Source: JANSYL01 sp963921255 (GTDB lineage: Bacteria > Pseudomonadota > Alphaproteobacteria > Rhodobacterales > Rhodobacteraceae). From it: a DNA stretch of 64,000 bases. Location: the NCBI GenBank assembly GCA_963921255.3, contig CAWUEW020000001.1, positions 930,001 to 994,000 of the forward strand. Direction: 5' to 3'. Both the position numbers and the translations under genes were made by a program. Every line of letters starts with the position of its first letter. Position 1 is the first letter of the stretch. Shown one piece after another: positions 43,521-51,351 of the stretch. The notes below the pieces were generated by a model that made no database searches, had not been told where the DNA came from, and saw only the letters and a list, made by a program, of their open reading frames with translations.

Positions 43521-44957
43521 TTACCCCGCTGTCGGTTCATAGATGGAGGCCGGCAGGTCGTAGCCCCACTGGCGGAAACGTTCGGCATAGTGGGAGCGGA
43601 CACCGCAGGCGGTGAAGTGGCCAATGATTGTGCCATCGGGCTTCAGGCCGGTGCGCTGGTAGCGGAAGACCTCCTGCATGGAGATCACTTCGCCCTCCAT
43701 GCCGGTCAACTCGGTGATCGACACCATGCGGCGCGAACCATCCTGCAATCGGCTGGCCTGCACCAAGAGGTTCACAGCCGACGAAACCTGTGCGCGAACC
43801 GCTTTGAGCGGCATCTCGATCCCGGACATCGCGACCATGTTTTCCAGTCGGCTGACAGCATCGCGGGCGTTGTTCGCGTGGATCGTCGTCATCGAGCCAT
43901 CGTGGCCTGTGTTCATGGCCTGCAGCATGTCGATCACTTCTTCACCGCGCGTTTCGCCCACGATGATGCGGTCCGGACGCATCCGCAGGGCGTTGCGCAA
44001 ACAATCCCGCTGCGTCACCGCGCCTTTGCCTTCGACGTTGGGCGGGCGGCTTTCCATGCGGCCCACATGCACCTGTTGAAGCTGCAGTTCGGCCGTGTCC
44101 TCGATGGTCAGGACGCGTTCCTTGTTGTCGATGAAGGACGACAGGGCGTTCAGCGTTGTCGTTTTACCGGAGCCCGTCCCGCCCGAGACGATCACGTTCA
44201 AGCGGGTCGAGACCGCGGCCTGAAGATAGGCGGCCATCTCTTCCGAGAACGCTCCAAACCGGACAAGGTCGTCGATGCCGAGCTTGTCTTTCTTGAATTT
44301 CCGGATCGAGACGAGCGATCCGTCCACGGCCACGGGGGGAACCATGGCGTTGAAGCGCGACCCGTCCTTCAAACGGGCGTCGACATAGGGGTTGGATTCA
44401 TCGACGCGGCGGCCCACGGCGCTCACGATTTTGTCGATGATCCGCAGCAGGTGGCGTTCATCCTTGAACCGGACATCCGTCAGTTCCAATTTGCCGGCCC
44501 GTTCCACGAAGACACGGTTGGGGCCGTTCACCAGGATATCGTTGACCCCGGGGTCCTTCAGCAACGGCTCCAACGGGCCCAGGCCCGTGACTTCGTCGAA
44601 CAATTCGGTGTTCAGCGTCTGGCGGTCTTCGCGGTTGAGCACCACGCCCATCTCGCCAAGCTGTTCCGAGGTAATCGACGTGATCTCGGCCCGAAGCTCG
44701 TTCTCTTTTGCGGATTCCAGCGCGGCGAGGTTCAGGTTGTCGAGCAGACGGTGATGCATCTCCGTCTTGATCTCGTCGAGCCGAAGGCGCCTCTTGTCTT
44801 CTTTATCCGCCGCGACCGGCACGGCGGCAGCCGGCTGTTGCGCCATCGGCCGGCGGGTGACCTTGCTTGGATCAGGCTTTGCTTCTGCGACCGGTTCCGC
44901 CTTGGGTTCTGGTTGAACCGGCTCGGCTGCCGTCGGTTTTTTGTACTTCGCAAACAT
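43521..44957 (-). CDS. cpaF: Tad pilus assembly ATPase CpaF (TadA)
   Basis: Type II/IV secretion ATPase of 478 residues that powers pilus extension, and in Caulobacter also retraction. It has a Pro/Ala-rich N-terminus, the N-domain (ALLDNLNLAALESAKENELR), Walker A VSGGTGSGKTTTL, the Asp and His boxes (ERVLTIEDTAELQLQQVHVGRMESR), Walker B RPDRIIVGETRGEE and the TGHDGSMTTIHAN segment. It lies 13 bp after cpaE. Confidence 0.96.
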   Translation of the reverse strand: MFAKYKKPTAAEPVQPEPKAEPVAEAKPDPSKVTRRPMAQQPAAAVPVAADKEDKRRLRLDEIKTEMHHRLLDNLNLAALESAKENELRAEITSITSEQLGEMGVVLNREDRQTLNTELFDEVTGLGPLEPLLKDPGVNDILVNGPNRVFVERAGKLELTDVRFKDERHLLRIIDKIVSAVGRRVDESNPYVDARLKDGSRFNAMVPPVAVDGSLVSIRKFKKDKLGIDDLVRFGAFSEEMAAYLQAAVSTRLNVIVSGGTGSGKTTTLNALSSFIDNKERVLTIEDTAELQLQQVHVGRMESRPPNVEGKGAVTQRDCLRNALRMRPDRIIVGETRGEEVIDMLQAMNTGHDGSMTTIHANNARDAVSRLENMVAMSGIEMPLKAVRAQVSSAVNLLVQASRLQDGSRRMVSITELTGMEGEVISMQEVFRYQRTGLKPDGTIIGHFTACGVRSHYAERFRQWGYDLPASIYEPTAG

Positions 44958-44970
44958 GCTTCACCACCCC

Positions 44971-46236
44971 CTATTTGGCCGCTTTCACATCGGCCACCAT
45001 CGCCTTGTGAAGCCCTTTCGCGAGCTTCAGGATCTCCTTGCGGAGCGCGTTCTTGCGGGCATGTTCCGCCAACGGCTCTCCGTGGTCGCCGGCTTGGATC
45101 ACGTGCTTTCCGCCGTCGGGCAGTTGCGTTGCGATGGTTACACCCAGTGAATCCGACAGCTTTTTGACCCGGCCCCGCCCGTTCAGATCCGTCAGGCCCG
45201 GTGCGCGGTTCAGGACGAAATTGAGCTTGTCGATCGGCAAGTCCTCCGACTGGAGAACCTTGATGAAACGCATGGCGTTCTGGGCCGAGCGCATGTCCAT
45301 CTCGAGTGTTGTGAAATACACATCGGCGCGGTTGAGGACCGTCTCGGTCCACATGACCAGCGTGCGCGGCATGTCGATCACGATGATGTCGAAGCACTGC
45401 GTGGCAAGATCCAGAAGCGCCGTCATCTCTTCGGGGCCAATGATGTCCAAAGGAAGGATCTCGGGCGGTGCGGTGAAGACCGACAGCTTGTTTTGGTAGG
45501 CAACCAACGCTTGTTTGAACGCGTCGACATCCATGGTCGTCGCGTCCTGCAGCAGTTCGATCACCATGTCGCGCCGGGGCAGATCGAGGTAAGTCGACAA
45601 CGTGCCGGCCTGCATATCGAAATCCATCAGACACACAGTCGGCGAGGATTTCTTGTCGATGTTCGCCAATTCCCAGGCCAGGTTCGTGGCAAGCGTCGAT
45701 GCGCCCGTCCCACCGGCAAGGGGCTGAACGGCGAAAATGGCGGCCTGGCCGCCCATGGTTTGTTTCGGATCAACGGTTGGCTCGGCAGGCGCCGGAGCGG
45801 CGGGCGGGGGGGCGGCCCTCAACGCTTCGGCTTCCTTGGCCCGCGCAATCGCATCACGCAGCGCGCCTTCGGCCAAGGGGTACGGCACAAAGTCCGTGGC
45901 ACCCAAGCGCAGCAGTTCGTGCAGGGCGATCGGCGACACATCGTTTGCAACAAGGAGAACCTTGATGTCTTTGGTCTTGGCTGCGGCGATCAGCTCGCCC
46001 AAGTAGCCGAGGTCCTGCTCGTCCTCGGCATTCAGCGCAACCGCCAGAAATTCAAGCGAGTCGGATTCGGGCTGGCTCAGGAACGCGCGGGCTTCTTCGA
46101 AGGTGAGATCGCCCCAGGCCTCGCCCAGTTCGGTCTCCATGTCTTCGATCAGCAAATCATACTCATGAACATTACGCGATACGGTGCAGGCCAAAACCGG
46201 CGCCGGATCAGATCGTAATGCAAGCCCGCTACTCAT
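44971..46236 (-). CDS. cpaE: Tad pilus localisation ATPase CpaE (TadZ)
   Basis: A 421-residue protein with an atypical receiver-like domain (IKVLLVANDVSPIALHELLRLGATDFVPYPL), a Pro/Ala linker and a MinD/ParA-like ATPase domain with a deviant Walker A (PLAGGTGASTLATNLAWELA) and MDFDMQAGTLSTYLDL. CpaE/TadZ marks the pole or site of pilus assembly. The ATG at 46236 is the first in frame. A 228-bp non-coding gap separates it from the OmpA-like gene upstream. Confidence 0.94.
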   Translation of the reverse strand: MSSGLALRSDPAPVLACTVSRNVHEYDLLIEDMETELGEAWGDLTFEEARAFLSQPESDSLEFLAVALNAEDEQDLGYLGELIAAAKTKDIKVLLVANDVSPIALHELLRLGATDFVPYPLAEGALRDAIARAKEAEALRAAPPPAAPAPAEPTVDPKQTMGGQAAIFAVQPLAGGTGASTLATNLAWELANIDKKSSPTVCLMDFDMQAGTLSTYLDLPRRDMVIELLQDATTMDVDAFKQALVAYQNKLSVFTAPPEILPLDIIGPEEMTALLDLATQCFDIIVIDMPRTLVMWTETVLNRADVYFTTLEMDMRSAQNAMRFIKVLQSEDLPIDKLNFVLNRAPGLTDLNGRGRVKKLSDSLGVTIATQLPDGGKHVIQAGDHGEPLAEHARKNALRKEILKLAKGLHKAMVADVKAAK

Positions 46237-46394
46237 TTGTTTTTCCTAACACTGCCCGGTTGCCCGGAATTCTAAAGCCTACGGAGCGTCCCGTGGGGCG
46301 GTGTCACAGCCCAACCAAACAAGGGAGTCGCTCCGACCCTCGGTGAAAGTCGCCGGGAAAAGCGGCAAGATTAGGACAAGATTGGGGGGAAACC

Positions 46395-46460
46395 TCTGCA
46401 ATTCTTGGGACTTACCTTGGACGCCTTTGCGCCCCTTGGGCTCCCGGTGTGAATTGCAGA
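46395..46460. repeat. 10-bp inverted repeat upstream of cpaE
   Basis: TCTGCAATTC (46395-46404) and GAATTGCAGA (46451-46460) are perfect inverted copies with 46 bp between them, inside the 228-bp gap between the OmpA-like gene and cpaE. They could be a pair of operator half-sites or a long-range hairpin. Confidence 0.55.
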
Positions 46461-46464
46461 TGGA

Positions 46465-47073
46465 TTATCCGCCTGGGGCGGCGTAGGCGCGATAGACGAT
46501 CCGGGCGTATTGTCCGTCCAAAACCAACGGGTTGTTGTCGACGAAACCCGATACCTCGGTCACCGTCCTGCGGTTCCGACGTTCCTGGTTTTCGGTTGCA
46601 ACGATGGGTTGGGTTTCGCCGAGCGAGACCAGTGCATCGAGGCGGGACCGATCGATGCCTTGAGAGACAAAGAAATCCACCACGGCGCGGGCGCGCCGAA
46701 GCCCCAGTCGGTGATTGTAGGCGTTCGATCCAACAAGGTCGGTATGCCCGTAAACCGTGAAGCGCACTTCGGGGAAATTTCGAATAAAATCAGCCTGTTG
46801 TCGAAGTATTGCGCGTGCGTTCTGATCGAGGACGGCCGAGTTGAATTCGAAGTTGATCGTCGTTGGCACCTCATCGACGAAGCGCCGGCCCAGTTCCTGT
46901 GCGAAGCTCAGTTCGCCGTTCTGGATCATGACGTTGTTCATGGTCGGGTTGCCGAACCCGCCTTCGTCCAGATCAAAGCCCACCGGGCGCTCGGAGCCGG
47001 GGCCGCAGGCGGCAAGGACCGCGGCGCAACCAACGGCCAGGACGGGACGGAAGGGAAAGGTCAGCTTTGCCAT
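46465..47073 (-). CDS. OmpA-family lipoprotein of the Tad locus
   Basis: A 202-residue lipoprotein (lipobox AVLAAC) with a C-terminal OmpA-like peptidoglycan-binding domain: INFEFNSAVLDQNARAILRQQADFIRNFPEVRFTVYGHTDLVGSNAYNHRLGLRRARAVVDFFVSQGI. Its place between cpaC and cpaE corresponds to CpaD or an OmpA-type accessory that holds the secretin to the cell wall; the fold is OmpA, not the typical CpaD sequence. The ATG at 47073 is 4 bp after the cpaC stop; the frame is open further upstream but only as a shadow of cpaC. Confidence 0.88.
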   Translation of the reverse strand: MAKLTFPFRPVLAVGCAAVLAACGPGSERPVGFDLDEGGFGNPTMNNVMIQNGELSFAQELGRRFVDEVPTTINFEFNSAVLDQNARAILRQQADFIRNFPEVRFTVYGHTDLVGSNAYNHRLGLRRARAVVDFFVSQGIDRSRLDALVSLGETQPIVATENQERRNRRTVTEVSGFVDNNPLVLDGQYARIVYRAYAAPGG

Positions 47074-47077
47074 CGGA

Positions 47078-48475
47078 TCAATCCAACACGTAACCGTAGG
47101 AGCCAGAGAAATCTTGTTGTGCCACTTCACCCGCCGGGCCAGCCGTCGGTGTGTCACCCGTGGTGCGTCCAAGCAGGAACAATTCACGCTCAGACGGGAT
47201 TTGCACCCGGTCGGTCGGAAGTGCGAGGGCCTCGCCACGGGTCGGTGAGACCAGGTGGGCGGTGATGATGATCACAAGCTCGGATTGCGACCGCTGGTAG
47301 CTGGCGGATCGGAACAGCGCGCCGAGAACGGGCAGATCCCCGAGCCATGGGACGCGCCCCACGGAATCGCGGAAATCATCTTGCAGCAATCCTGCGATCG
47401 CAAAGCTTTCGCCGTCCCGCATTTCGACGGTCGTGCTGGCGGACCGGGTGCTGGTCGACGGAATTTGTGCGCCGCCGCCCAGGTTCACCGTTTCGCCAAT
47501 GGACGAAACCTCGGTCGAGAGTTGGAGGTTGATGATATCTCCGTCGACCACGGTCGGCGTGAATGCCAGTTGCACGCCGAACGGCTTGAACTCCACCCCG
47601 ACGCCGTCTTCGGTTTGGGTCGGGACCGGGAATTCCCCACCCGCCAAGAACTGTGCGGATTGGCCAGACAGCGCGGTCAGGTTCGGTTCGGCCAGCGTGC
47701 GGACCATACCGTTTGATTCCAAGGCTTCGAGCAGGACCGACAGCTCCAACCCACCTGCGGAGAAGCTGACGCCAAGTGCCCCTGTGCGGCCGTCGAGATT
47801 GCCGGACGATGGGGTGAGGGTGGTGCCGAAGTCTTGTGCGCCCTGCGTGCTGCTGTTGCCGCCAAACTGCGCGGAGGTGCCAGAGATGCCCAAGCTCGTC
47901 GAAAGCTCCTGCCGAACGGTGCGTTGCATTTCGGCAAAGCGCAGCTGCAACATCACCTGCTGCGTGCCACCGACCATCATCAGGTTTGACACCCGGCCCG
48001 GCGTATAGCGTTCGGCAAGCTCCATGGCGCGGTCGACGACGCGGCCAGAGCTGACCGTTCCGGACAAAACGATGCCGTCATTGGCGGTCCTGACTTCGAC
48101 CGGTTCACCCGACAGAATTTCGCGCAGACGCTCGCGCAACTCGGCCACGTCCGGAACGACCTGAAGCTCGACATTCGCGATCAGACTGCCATCGGCGCCC
48201 AAAAGCGTCATGGTGGTGCGGCCGGGCGCGCGGCCGAGAATGTAAATTGTGCGTTCAGAGAGGGTGGCAATATCGGCGATCGCCGGGTTGGCGACGGACA
48301 GTTCGGCGAAAAGCGAGTCGCTTTCGACGATCACCGCACGGTTCAGCGGCACCCTTAGATTGGCTGAAGTGGCCCCTTCGACGACGCGAAGCGTCTGCCC
48401 GATGGCCGGGGTCAATCCTGCAATTGCCACTGCGCAGCCCAAAAGACATACGCGCATGAAACTCATCATGCTCAT
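47078..48475 (-). CDS. cpaC: Tad pilus secretin CpaC (RcpA)
   Basis: Outer-membrane secretin of 465 residues. After the signal peptide (MRVCLLGCAVAIAGLTPAIGQ) come the pilus N-domain (VPLNRAVIVESDSLFAELSVANPAIADI), a BON-like segment and the secretin core with VQLAFTPTVVDGDIINLQLSTEVS and the signature VPWLGDLPVLGALFRSASYQRSQSELVIIITAHLV. The ATG at 48475 has AGGA upstream; starts 2 and 3 codons later are also possible. It follows a terminator after cpaB, so it probably has its own promoter. Confidence 0.94.
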   Translation of the reverse strand: MSMMSFMRVCLLGCAVAIAGLTPAIGQTLRVVEGATSANLRVPLNRAVIVESDSLFAELSVANPAIADIATLSERTIYILGRAPGRTTMTLLGADGSLIANVELQVVPDVAELRERLREILSGEPVEVRTANDGIVLSGTVSSGRVVDRAMELAERYTPGRVSNLMMVGGTQQVMLQLRFAEMQRTVRQELSTSLGISGTSAQFGGNSSTQGAQDFGTTLTPSSGNLDGRTGALGVSFSAGGLELSVLLEALESNGMVRTLAEPNLTALSGQSAQFLAGGEFPVPTQTEDGVGVEFKPFGVQLAFTPTVVDGDIINLQLSTEVSSIGETVNLGGGAQIPSTSTRSASTTVEMRDGESFAIAGLLQDDFRDSVGRVPWLGDLPVLGALFRSASYQRSQSELVIIITAHLVSPTRGEALALPTDRVQIPSERELFLLGRTTGDTPTAGPAGEVAQQDFSGSYGYVLD

Positions 48476-48611
48476 GGTGATCCTGCCTCTACTGATCACA
48501 TTGGTGCATTATTCTTTTGCGCACCCTTTTTTGCACTGTGCATGAAAAACCATTTCGCGCAAGAATCATGGGCTTGTGACGGTTGGTTCATGTGAGTGGT
48601 GTGATCTTTTC

Positions 48612-48646
48612 AAAAATCAATCAGCCCGCCGGGAGGGCGGGCTGAT
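48612..48646 (-). terminator. Intrinsic terminator after cpaB
   Basis: Two 11-base arms (48620-48630 and 48636-48646) pair perfectly over a 5-base loop. On the minus strand they are followed by TGATTTTTG. The site lies 20 bp after the cpaB stop, separating pilin-cpaB from cpaC and the rest. Confidence 0.88.
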
Positions 48647-48665
48647 GACGAACTTTGGCGGTTGC

Positions 48666-49490
48666 TTAGTTGAGGCAGGGCACCTGGGTGATGACCACTT
48701 CGGCACCGCGGCGGTTGCGAACCGTGCAAATCCGGGGGCCTTCTTCCTCAACTTCGGCGACGACTTCGCCCAAAAGCGCATCGGTCGACACTTCAACTTC
48801 TTCGCTGATCGTCTCGTCCCGCACACCGACAAGCGCCAGGGTAAGCGAGCCCGTCGCCTGTGCCTGGGTCAAGGCCGCCACCTCCTCCGGTGGGGCGGAC
48901 ACGGTAATCGTGCGCGCGATGGTTGGATTGTTCCGATCTTCGTCTGCGATCTGGTCGATGGCGATGATCTGAACATTCGAGCGGATCAGGCGGGTCAAGC
49001 TCTGGCCATCGCGACCATTGCCCGTCCAATACACATCCACCCGGTCGCCGGGGCGCAGGAAGCCTGACACGCCAGAGGCGACGTCGACCCGCAGGGCGAT
49101 GGCCCGCATGCCCATTTCCAGACGCGACGCCACGCCGGCATCTTCACCCGGGTTGGTGATTTTCGCGGCCAGAACGGGTTCGTCCCGCTCCATGACGCGC
49201 AGAACGGTGCGGAACTCGGCATCTTCCGGGAACAGCTGTTCCGTATCGGTGAAGGCTCCAAAGGGGACATGGTCCGCTGGCCAGCGAATGAGACGCACGT
49301 CGTTCGGCGTCAGAACCTCGCCGTAGCGAATTTGCCGGCTTACAACATAGACTTCCGTCGTGGGGATGATGGCGTCCTGCTGTTGGGCGATGGCTGCTTG
49401 GTATTGATCGAAGCGATCCTTGGCGACGGACACAGCAAAGCCCGCGATCCCGATGCCGATCAACAAAACCAATCCAAAAACCAGTCTCAT
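48666..49490 (-). CDS. cpaB: Flp pilus assembly protein CpaB (RcpC)
   Basis: A 274-residue periplasmic protein with an N-terminal membrane anchor (LVFGLVLLIGIGIAGFAVSVA), a SAF domain (VYVVSRQIRYGEVLTPNDVRLIRWP) and the CpaB/RcpC region MRAIALRVDVASGVSGFLRPGDRVDVYWT. It is thought to assist the secretin and glycan gating. It lies 165 bp after the pilin gene, with a long hairpin between them, and a terminator follows. Confidence 0.93.
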   Translation of the reverse strand: MRLVFGLVLLIGIGIAGFAVSVAKDRFDQYQAAIAQQQDAIIPTTEVYVVSRQIRYGEVLTPNDVRLIRWPADHVPFGAFTDTEQLFPEDAEFRTVLRVMERDEPVLAAKITNPGEDAGVASRLEMGMRAIALRVDVASGVSGFLRPGDRVDVYWTGNGRDGQSLTRLIRSNVQIIAIDQIADEDRNNPTIARTITVSAPPEEVAALTQAQATGSLTLALVGVRDETISEEVEVSTDALLGEVVAEVEEEGPRICTVRNRRGAEVVITQVPCLN

Positions 49491-49607
49491 ACCTTTATCC
49501 TCAATTGGTCCGTTCCTGTTTTTGGACGGACTTGTCCTGCTTTGAAGTCGAACTTGCCGGGCGAATGCGGCGAAATGATGGACAGAAGGCGGAGCTGTGG
49601 CGGAAAC

Positions 49608-49637
49608 CCCTGGACCACAGGAACCTGTCGTCCAGGG
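49608..49637 (-). terminator. Long hairpin between pilin gene and cpaB
   Basis: CCCTGGAC (49608-49615) pairs with GTCCAGGG (49630-49637), and inside it ACAGG (49617-49621) pairs with CCTGT (49624-49628) around a 2-base loop. On the minus strand it is followed by GTTTCC. It lies 18 bp after the pilin stop and may act as partial terminator or 3'-stabiliser so that pilin mRNA exceeds cpaB mRNA. Confidence 0.65.
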
Positions 49638-49655
49638 ATAGTGGGATCAATCGTG

Positions 49656-49883
49656 CTAAATGCCGTCACCAGCCTGCTGGAAATCGTTGTCGAACGGATC
49701 CGCCAGGGGATCGGTCGCCTCAAGCGCGTTTGAAATGTCGTCTGACAGTTCTTCGATGCCGCCGGAAACAACGGACATAACGGCAAGGCCCAGACCAACC
49801 AAGGCCGCGGTAAGGACGACCCAGTCGACCGTAACGGCACCGGATTCGTCTGATGTGAACGTCTTGAGAAATGTTGCGTGCAT
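49656..49883 (-). CDS. Flp-type pilin
   Basis: A 75-residue prepilin. A short basic leader ends at Gly15 (MHATFLKTFTSDESG), followed by the mature N-terminus AVTVDWVVLTAALVGLGLAVM, a single hydrophobic helix. The +5 acidic residue is Asp where classical Flp pilins have Glu-Tyr, and the tail is acidic. It would be processed by the CpaA peptidase and is the likely main subunit of the pilus encoded downstream. The ATG at 49883 has AGGAG about 8 bases upstream; the leader mRNA contains three hairpins. Confidence 0.85.
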   Translation of the reverse strand: MHATFLKTFTSDESGAVTVDWVVLTAALVGLGLAVMSVVSGGIEELSDDISNALEATDPLADPFDNDFQQAGDGI

Positions 49884-49918
49884 GAAAACGCTCCTGCGAT
49901 TGCTGCATGGGAAGGAAG

Positions 49919-49974
49919 GGTCCGATCGGTGCGGACCAACGTGCCTTCTGCACGGGCAGGGCGCCTTCTGGCGC
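49919..49974 (-). promoter_or_regulatory. Three-hairpin 5' leader of the pilin mRNA
   Basis: Between the pilin ribosome-binding site and its likely promoter are three successive stem-loops: GGTCCG/CGGACC (49919-49937), CGTGC/GCACG (49940-49954) and GCGCC/GGCGC (49961-49974). A -10-like CATAAT on the minus strand lies at 50006-50011. Such a leader suggests control of mRNA stability or translation. Confidence 0.5.
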
Positions 49975-50041
49975 TGCAAGACGCTATCTTGGGGCGGGTG
50001 ACGGAATTATGGCGGTTTCGGGTTTGCACGACGCCGCTATC

Positions 50042-50049
50042 CAAAAATA
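50042..50049. repeat. Left target-site duplication of the transposon
   Basis: CAAAAATA lies immediately outside the left terminal repeat. The sequence outside the right repeat is CAAAAAAA (53528-53535), so 7 of 8 bases agree. An 8-bp AT-rich duplication is what IS1595-family elements usually make. Confidence 0.65.
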
Positions 50050-50072
50050 GGGAATTATATCGCAAAGTAACA
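50050..50072 (+). repeat. Left terminal inverted repeat (23 bp)
   Basis: Begins GGGAATTATATCGC and ends AAGTAACA. It is a perfect inverted copy of 53505-53527. Identity ends abruptly after 23 bp, which defines the inner edge of the repeat. Confidence 0.92.
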
Positions 50073-50082
50073 CTGCTCTGGA

Positions 50083-50253
50083 TTATTCCTGTTCCAGCTT
50101 TGGCCTCCCGGCTTTGAGCGGATTAAAGAACGCGCCGCCCAAGTCTTCCATATCCGCACCCGGCATGTCGTATTCAGTTTCCATCTCGGCCTTGGTTGGC
50201 TGGAAGTGAGAATCGGCCAGCTTTTCTTTAAGCGTTTTGGGTTTGTTGGTCAT
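50083..50253 (-). CDS. 56-residue protein of unknown function, last gene of the transposon
   Basis: A small acidic and basic protein that starts MTNKPKTLKEKLADSHFQ, has a central EMETEYDMPGADMEDLGGAF and ends GRPKLEQE. It has no membrane segment, Cys or recognisable domain. It starts 15 bp after the endonuclease stop and ends 10 bp before the left terminal repeat, so it fits exactly in the remaining space of the element. Possible roles are an antitoxin-like or control protein for the endonuclease; this is inference only. The ribosome-binding site is weak, as expected for translation coupled to the gene before it. Confidence 0.6.
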   Translation of the reverse strand: MTNKPKTLKEKLADSHFQPTKAEMETEYDMPGADMEDLGGAFFNPLKAGRPKLEQE

Positions 50254-50268
50254 GTTTGGCGCTCGCGT

Positions 50269-51351
50269 TTAGTTGTTTGATTTTCGGCGGTTACAGTACT
50301 TGCAAAGCATTTGGCAGTTATCCGCCACGGTCTTTCCACCTTGTGACCAAGGCTTGATATGGTCACCTTCCATCTGACTTATGTCAAATTGCTCGTTACA
50401 GATCGGGCAAACACCGTCTTGACGCTCAAACGCCTCAAGCTTCATCGCGCCTGTGAACGCCCTAATGCTCAGGTGCCGCTCATCGCCGTCCAGCACGTAA
50501 GGATAGACGCCCGCTTTCCGTGTCACGTCATCATCCATGAGCAGACGCTTGATCTCTGCCTCAAGCGTGTCAGGGTCCAGATCGGTCTCTTTGAATTGGT
50601 TGTAGAGCGGCCCCCATGCAACGCCTTTCATCTCTTTGCGATACTTGGGAAACGTCGCGTGCACCCAATCGATGACAGAGCGGAAGTGGTTCCATAGCGT
50701 AACGGCGCTGTTGTCGCGCTGATGCGCCGACATGTAGCTTTCAACATCACCGTCATTGATCCACCTGATCGCAGTTTCAAGGTAGTCCTGACGGATGGAA
50801 TGGCCTTTCAGGTACTTGCTGCCGATGCTGTAAGCTGGGCAGTTTGGTCGGCTGAAATACCTCTTTGCATCCGACACCCAAAGCCCGTGATAGACGGCGT
50901 TTCGCAATTCCTGGTCGGTCAGAATCTCGCCCGCAATGTTGATCACCTCGAACCACTCCAGTCTCTCGCTGTCCGTCCCGGAGCAGGTGTAGATCATGAG
51001 ATCATAGTTCAGGATTTGCTCTTGATGGTCAGCTTGCAGGTTGTGGAAAGCCAGCCCGTCAATGGAAAAAGCACCCTTCACGTATTGGCAAACCGAGATG
51101 GTGCGCTGCTGGCCGTCAATGATCTCGAACCTGTCATTGCCAATATCGGCCCAATACATGGTGTTGAGGGGAAGCCCGTTGCGGATCGTGTTGATCACGG
51201 CGTCACGCTGCTTGTCGCCATAGACAAATTCGCGTTGATAGGCAGGCCGTATATCAAGCTTGCCGCCATATCCCCGGACACCGCCGTCCCCGCCGTCGCA
51301 GTAGCCTTCAACCAGTTCCCGGACGGTCACTGTACGCAAGTCAATTTTCAT
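50269..51351 (-). CDS. DUF262 + HNH endonuclease
   Basis: A 360-residue protein with an N-terminal DUF262 (ParB/GmrS-like) domain: LDIRPAYQREFVYGDKQRDAVINTI and the hallmark DGQQRT at 79-84. The C-terminal HNH nuclease is CPICNEQFDISQMEGDHIKPWSQGG...NCQMLCKYCNRRK, with CxxC pairs at about 315/318 and 350/353, His331 and Asn345. DUF262 proteins include GmrSD-type modification-dependent restriction enzymes, whose nuclease is DUF1524; here an ordinary HNH replaces it. The ATG overlaps the methyltransferase stop by 4 bp, which points to a paired restriction function. Confidence 0.85.
   Translation of the reverse strand: MKIDLRTVTVRELVEGYCDGGDGGVRGYGGKLDIRPAYQREFVYGDKQRDAVINTIRNGLPLNTMYWADIGNDRFEIIDGQQRTISVCQYVKGAFSIDGLAFHNLQADHQEQILNYDLMIYTCSGTDSERLEWFEVINIAGEILTDQELRNAVYHGLWVSDAKRYFSRPNCPAYSIGSKYLKGHSIRQDYLETAIRWINDGDVESYMSAHQRDNSAVTLWNHFRSVIDWVHATFPKYRKEMKGVAWGPLYNQFKETDLDPDTLEAEIKRLLMDDDVTRKAGVYPYVLDGDERHLSIRAFTGAMKLEAFERQDGVCPICNEQFDISQMEGDHIKPWSQGGKTVADNCQMLCKYCNRRKSNN

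Noticed and set aside
42366..45167. A 933-codon open frame on the plus strand across tadC, tadB and cpaF
   Set aside because: It is antisense to three clear Tad genes, has a His/Gln/Arg-rich composition typical of GC-rich shadow frames and shows no domain.
46301..46440. A gene in the gap before cpaE
   Set aside because: Only a 61-codon frame without ribosome-binding site or conserved features; the inverted repeat suggests a regulatory role instead.
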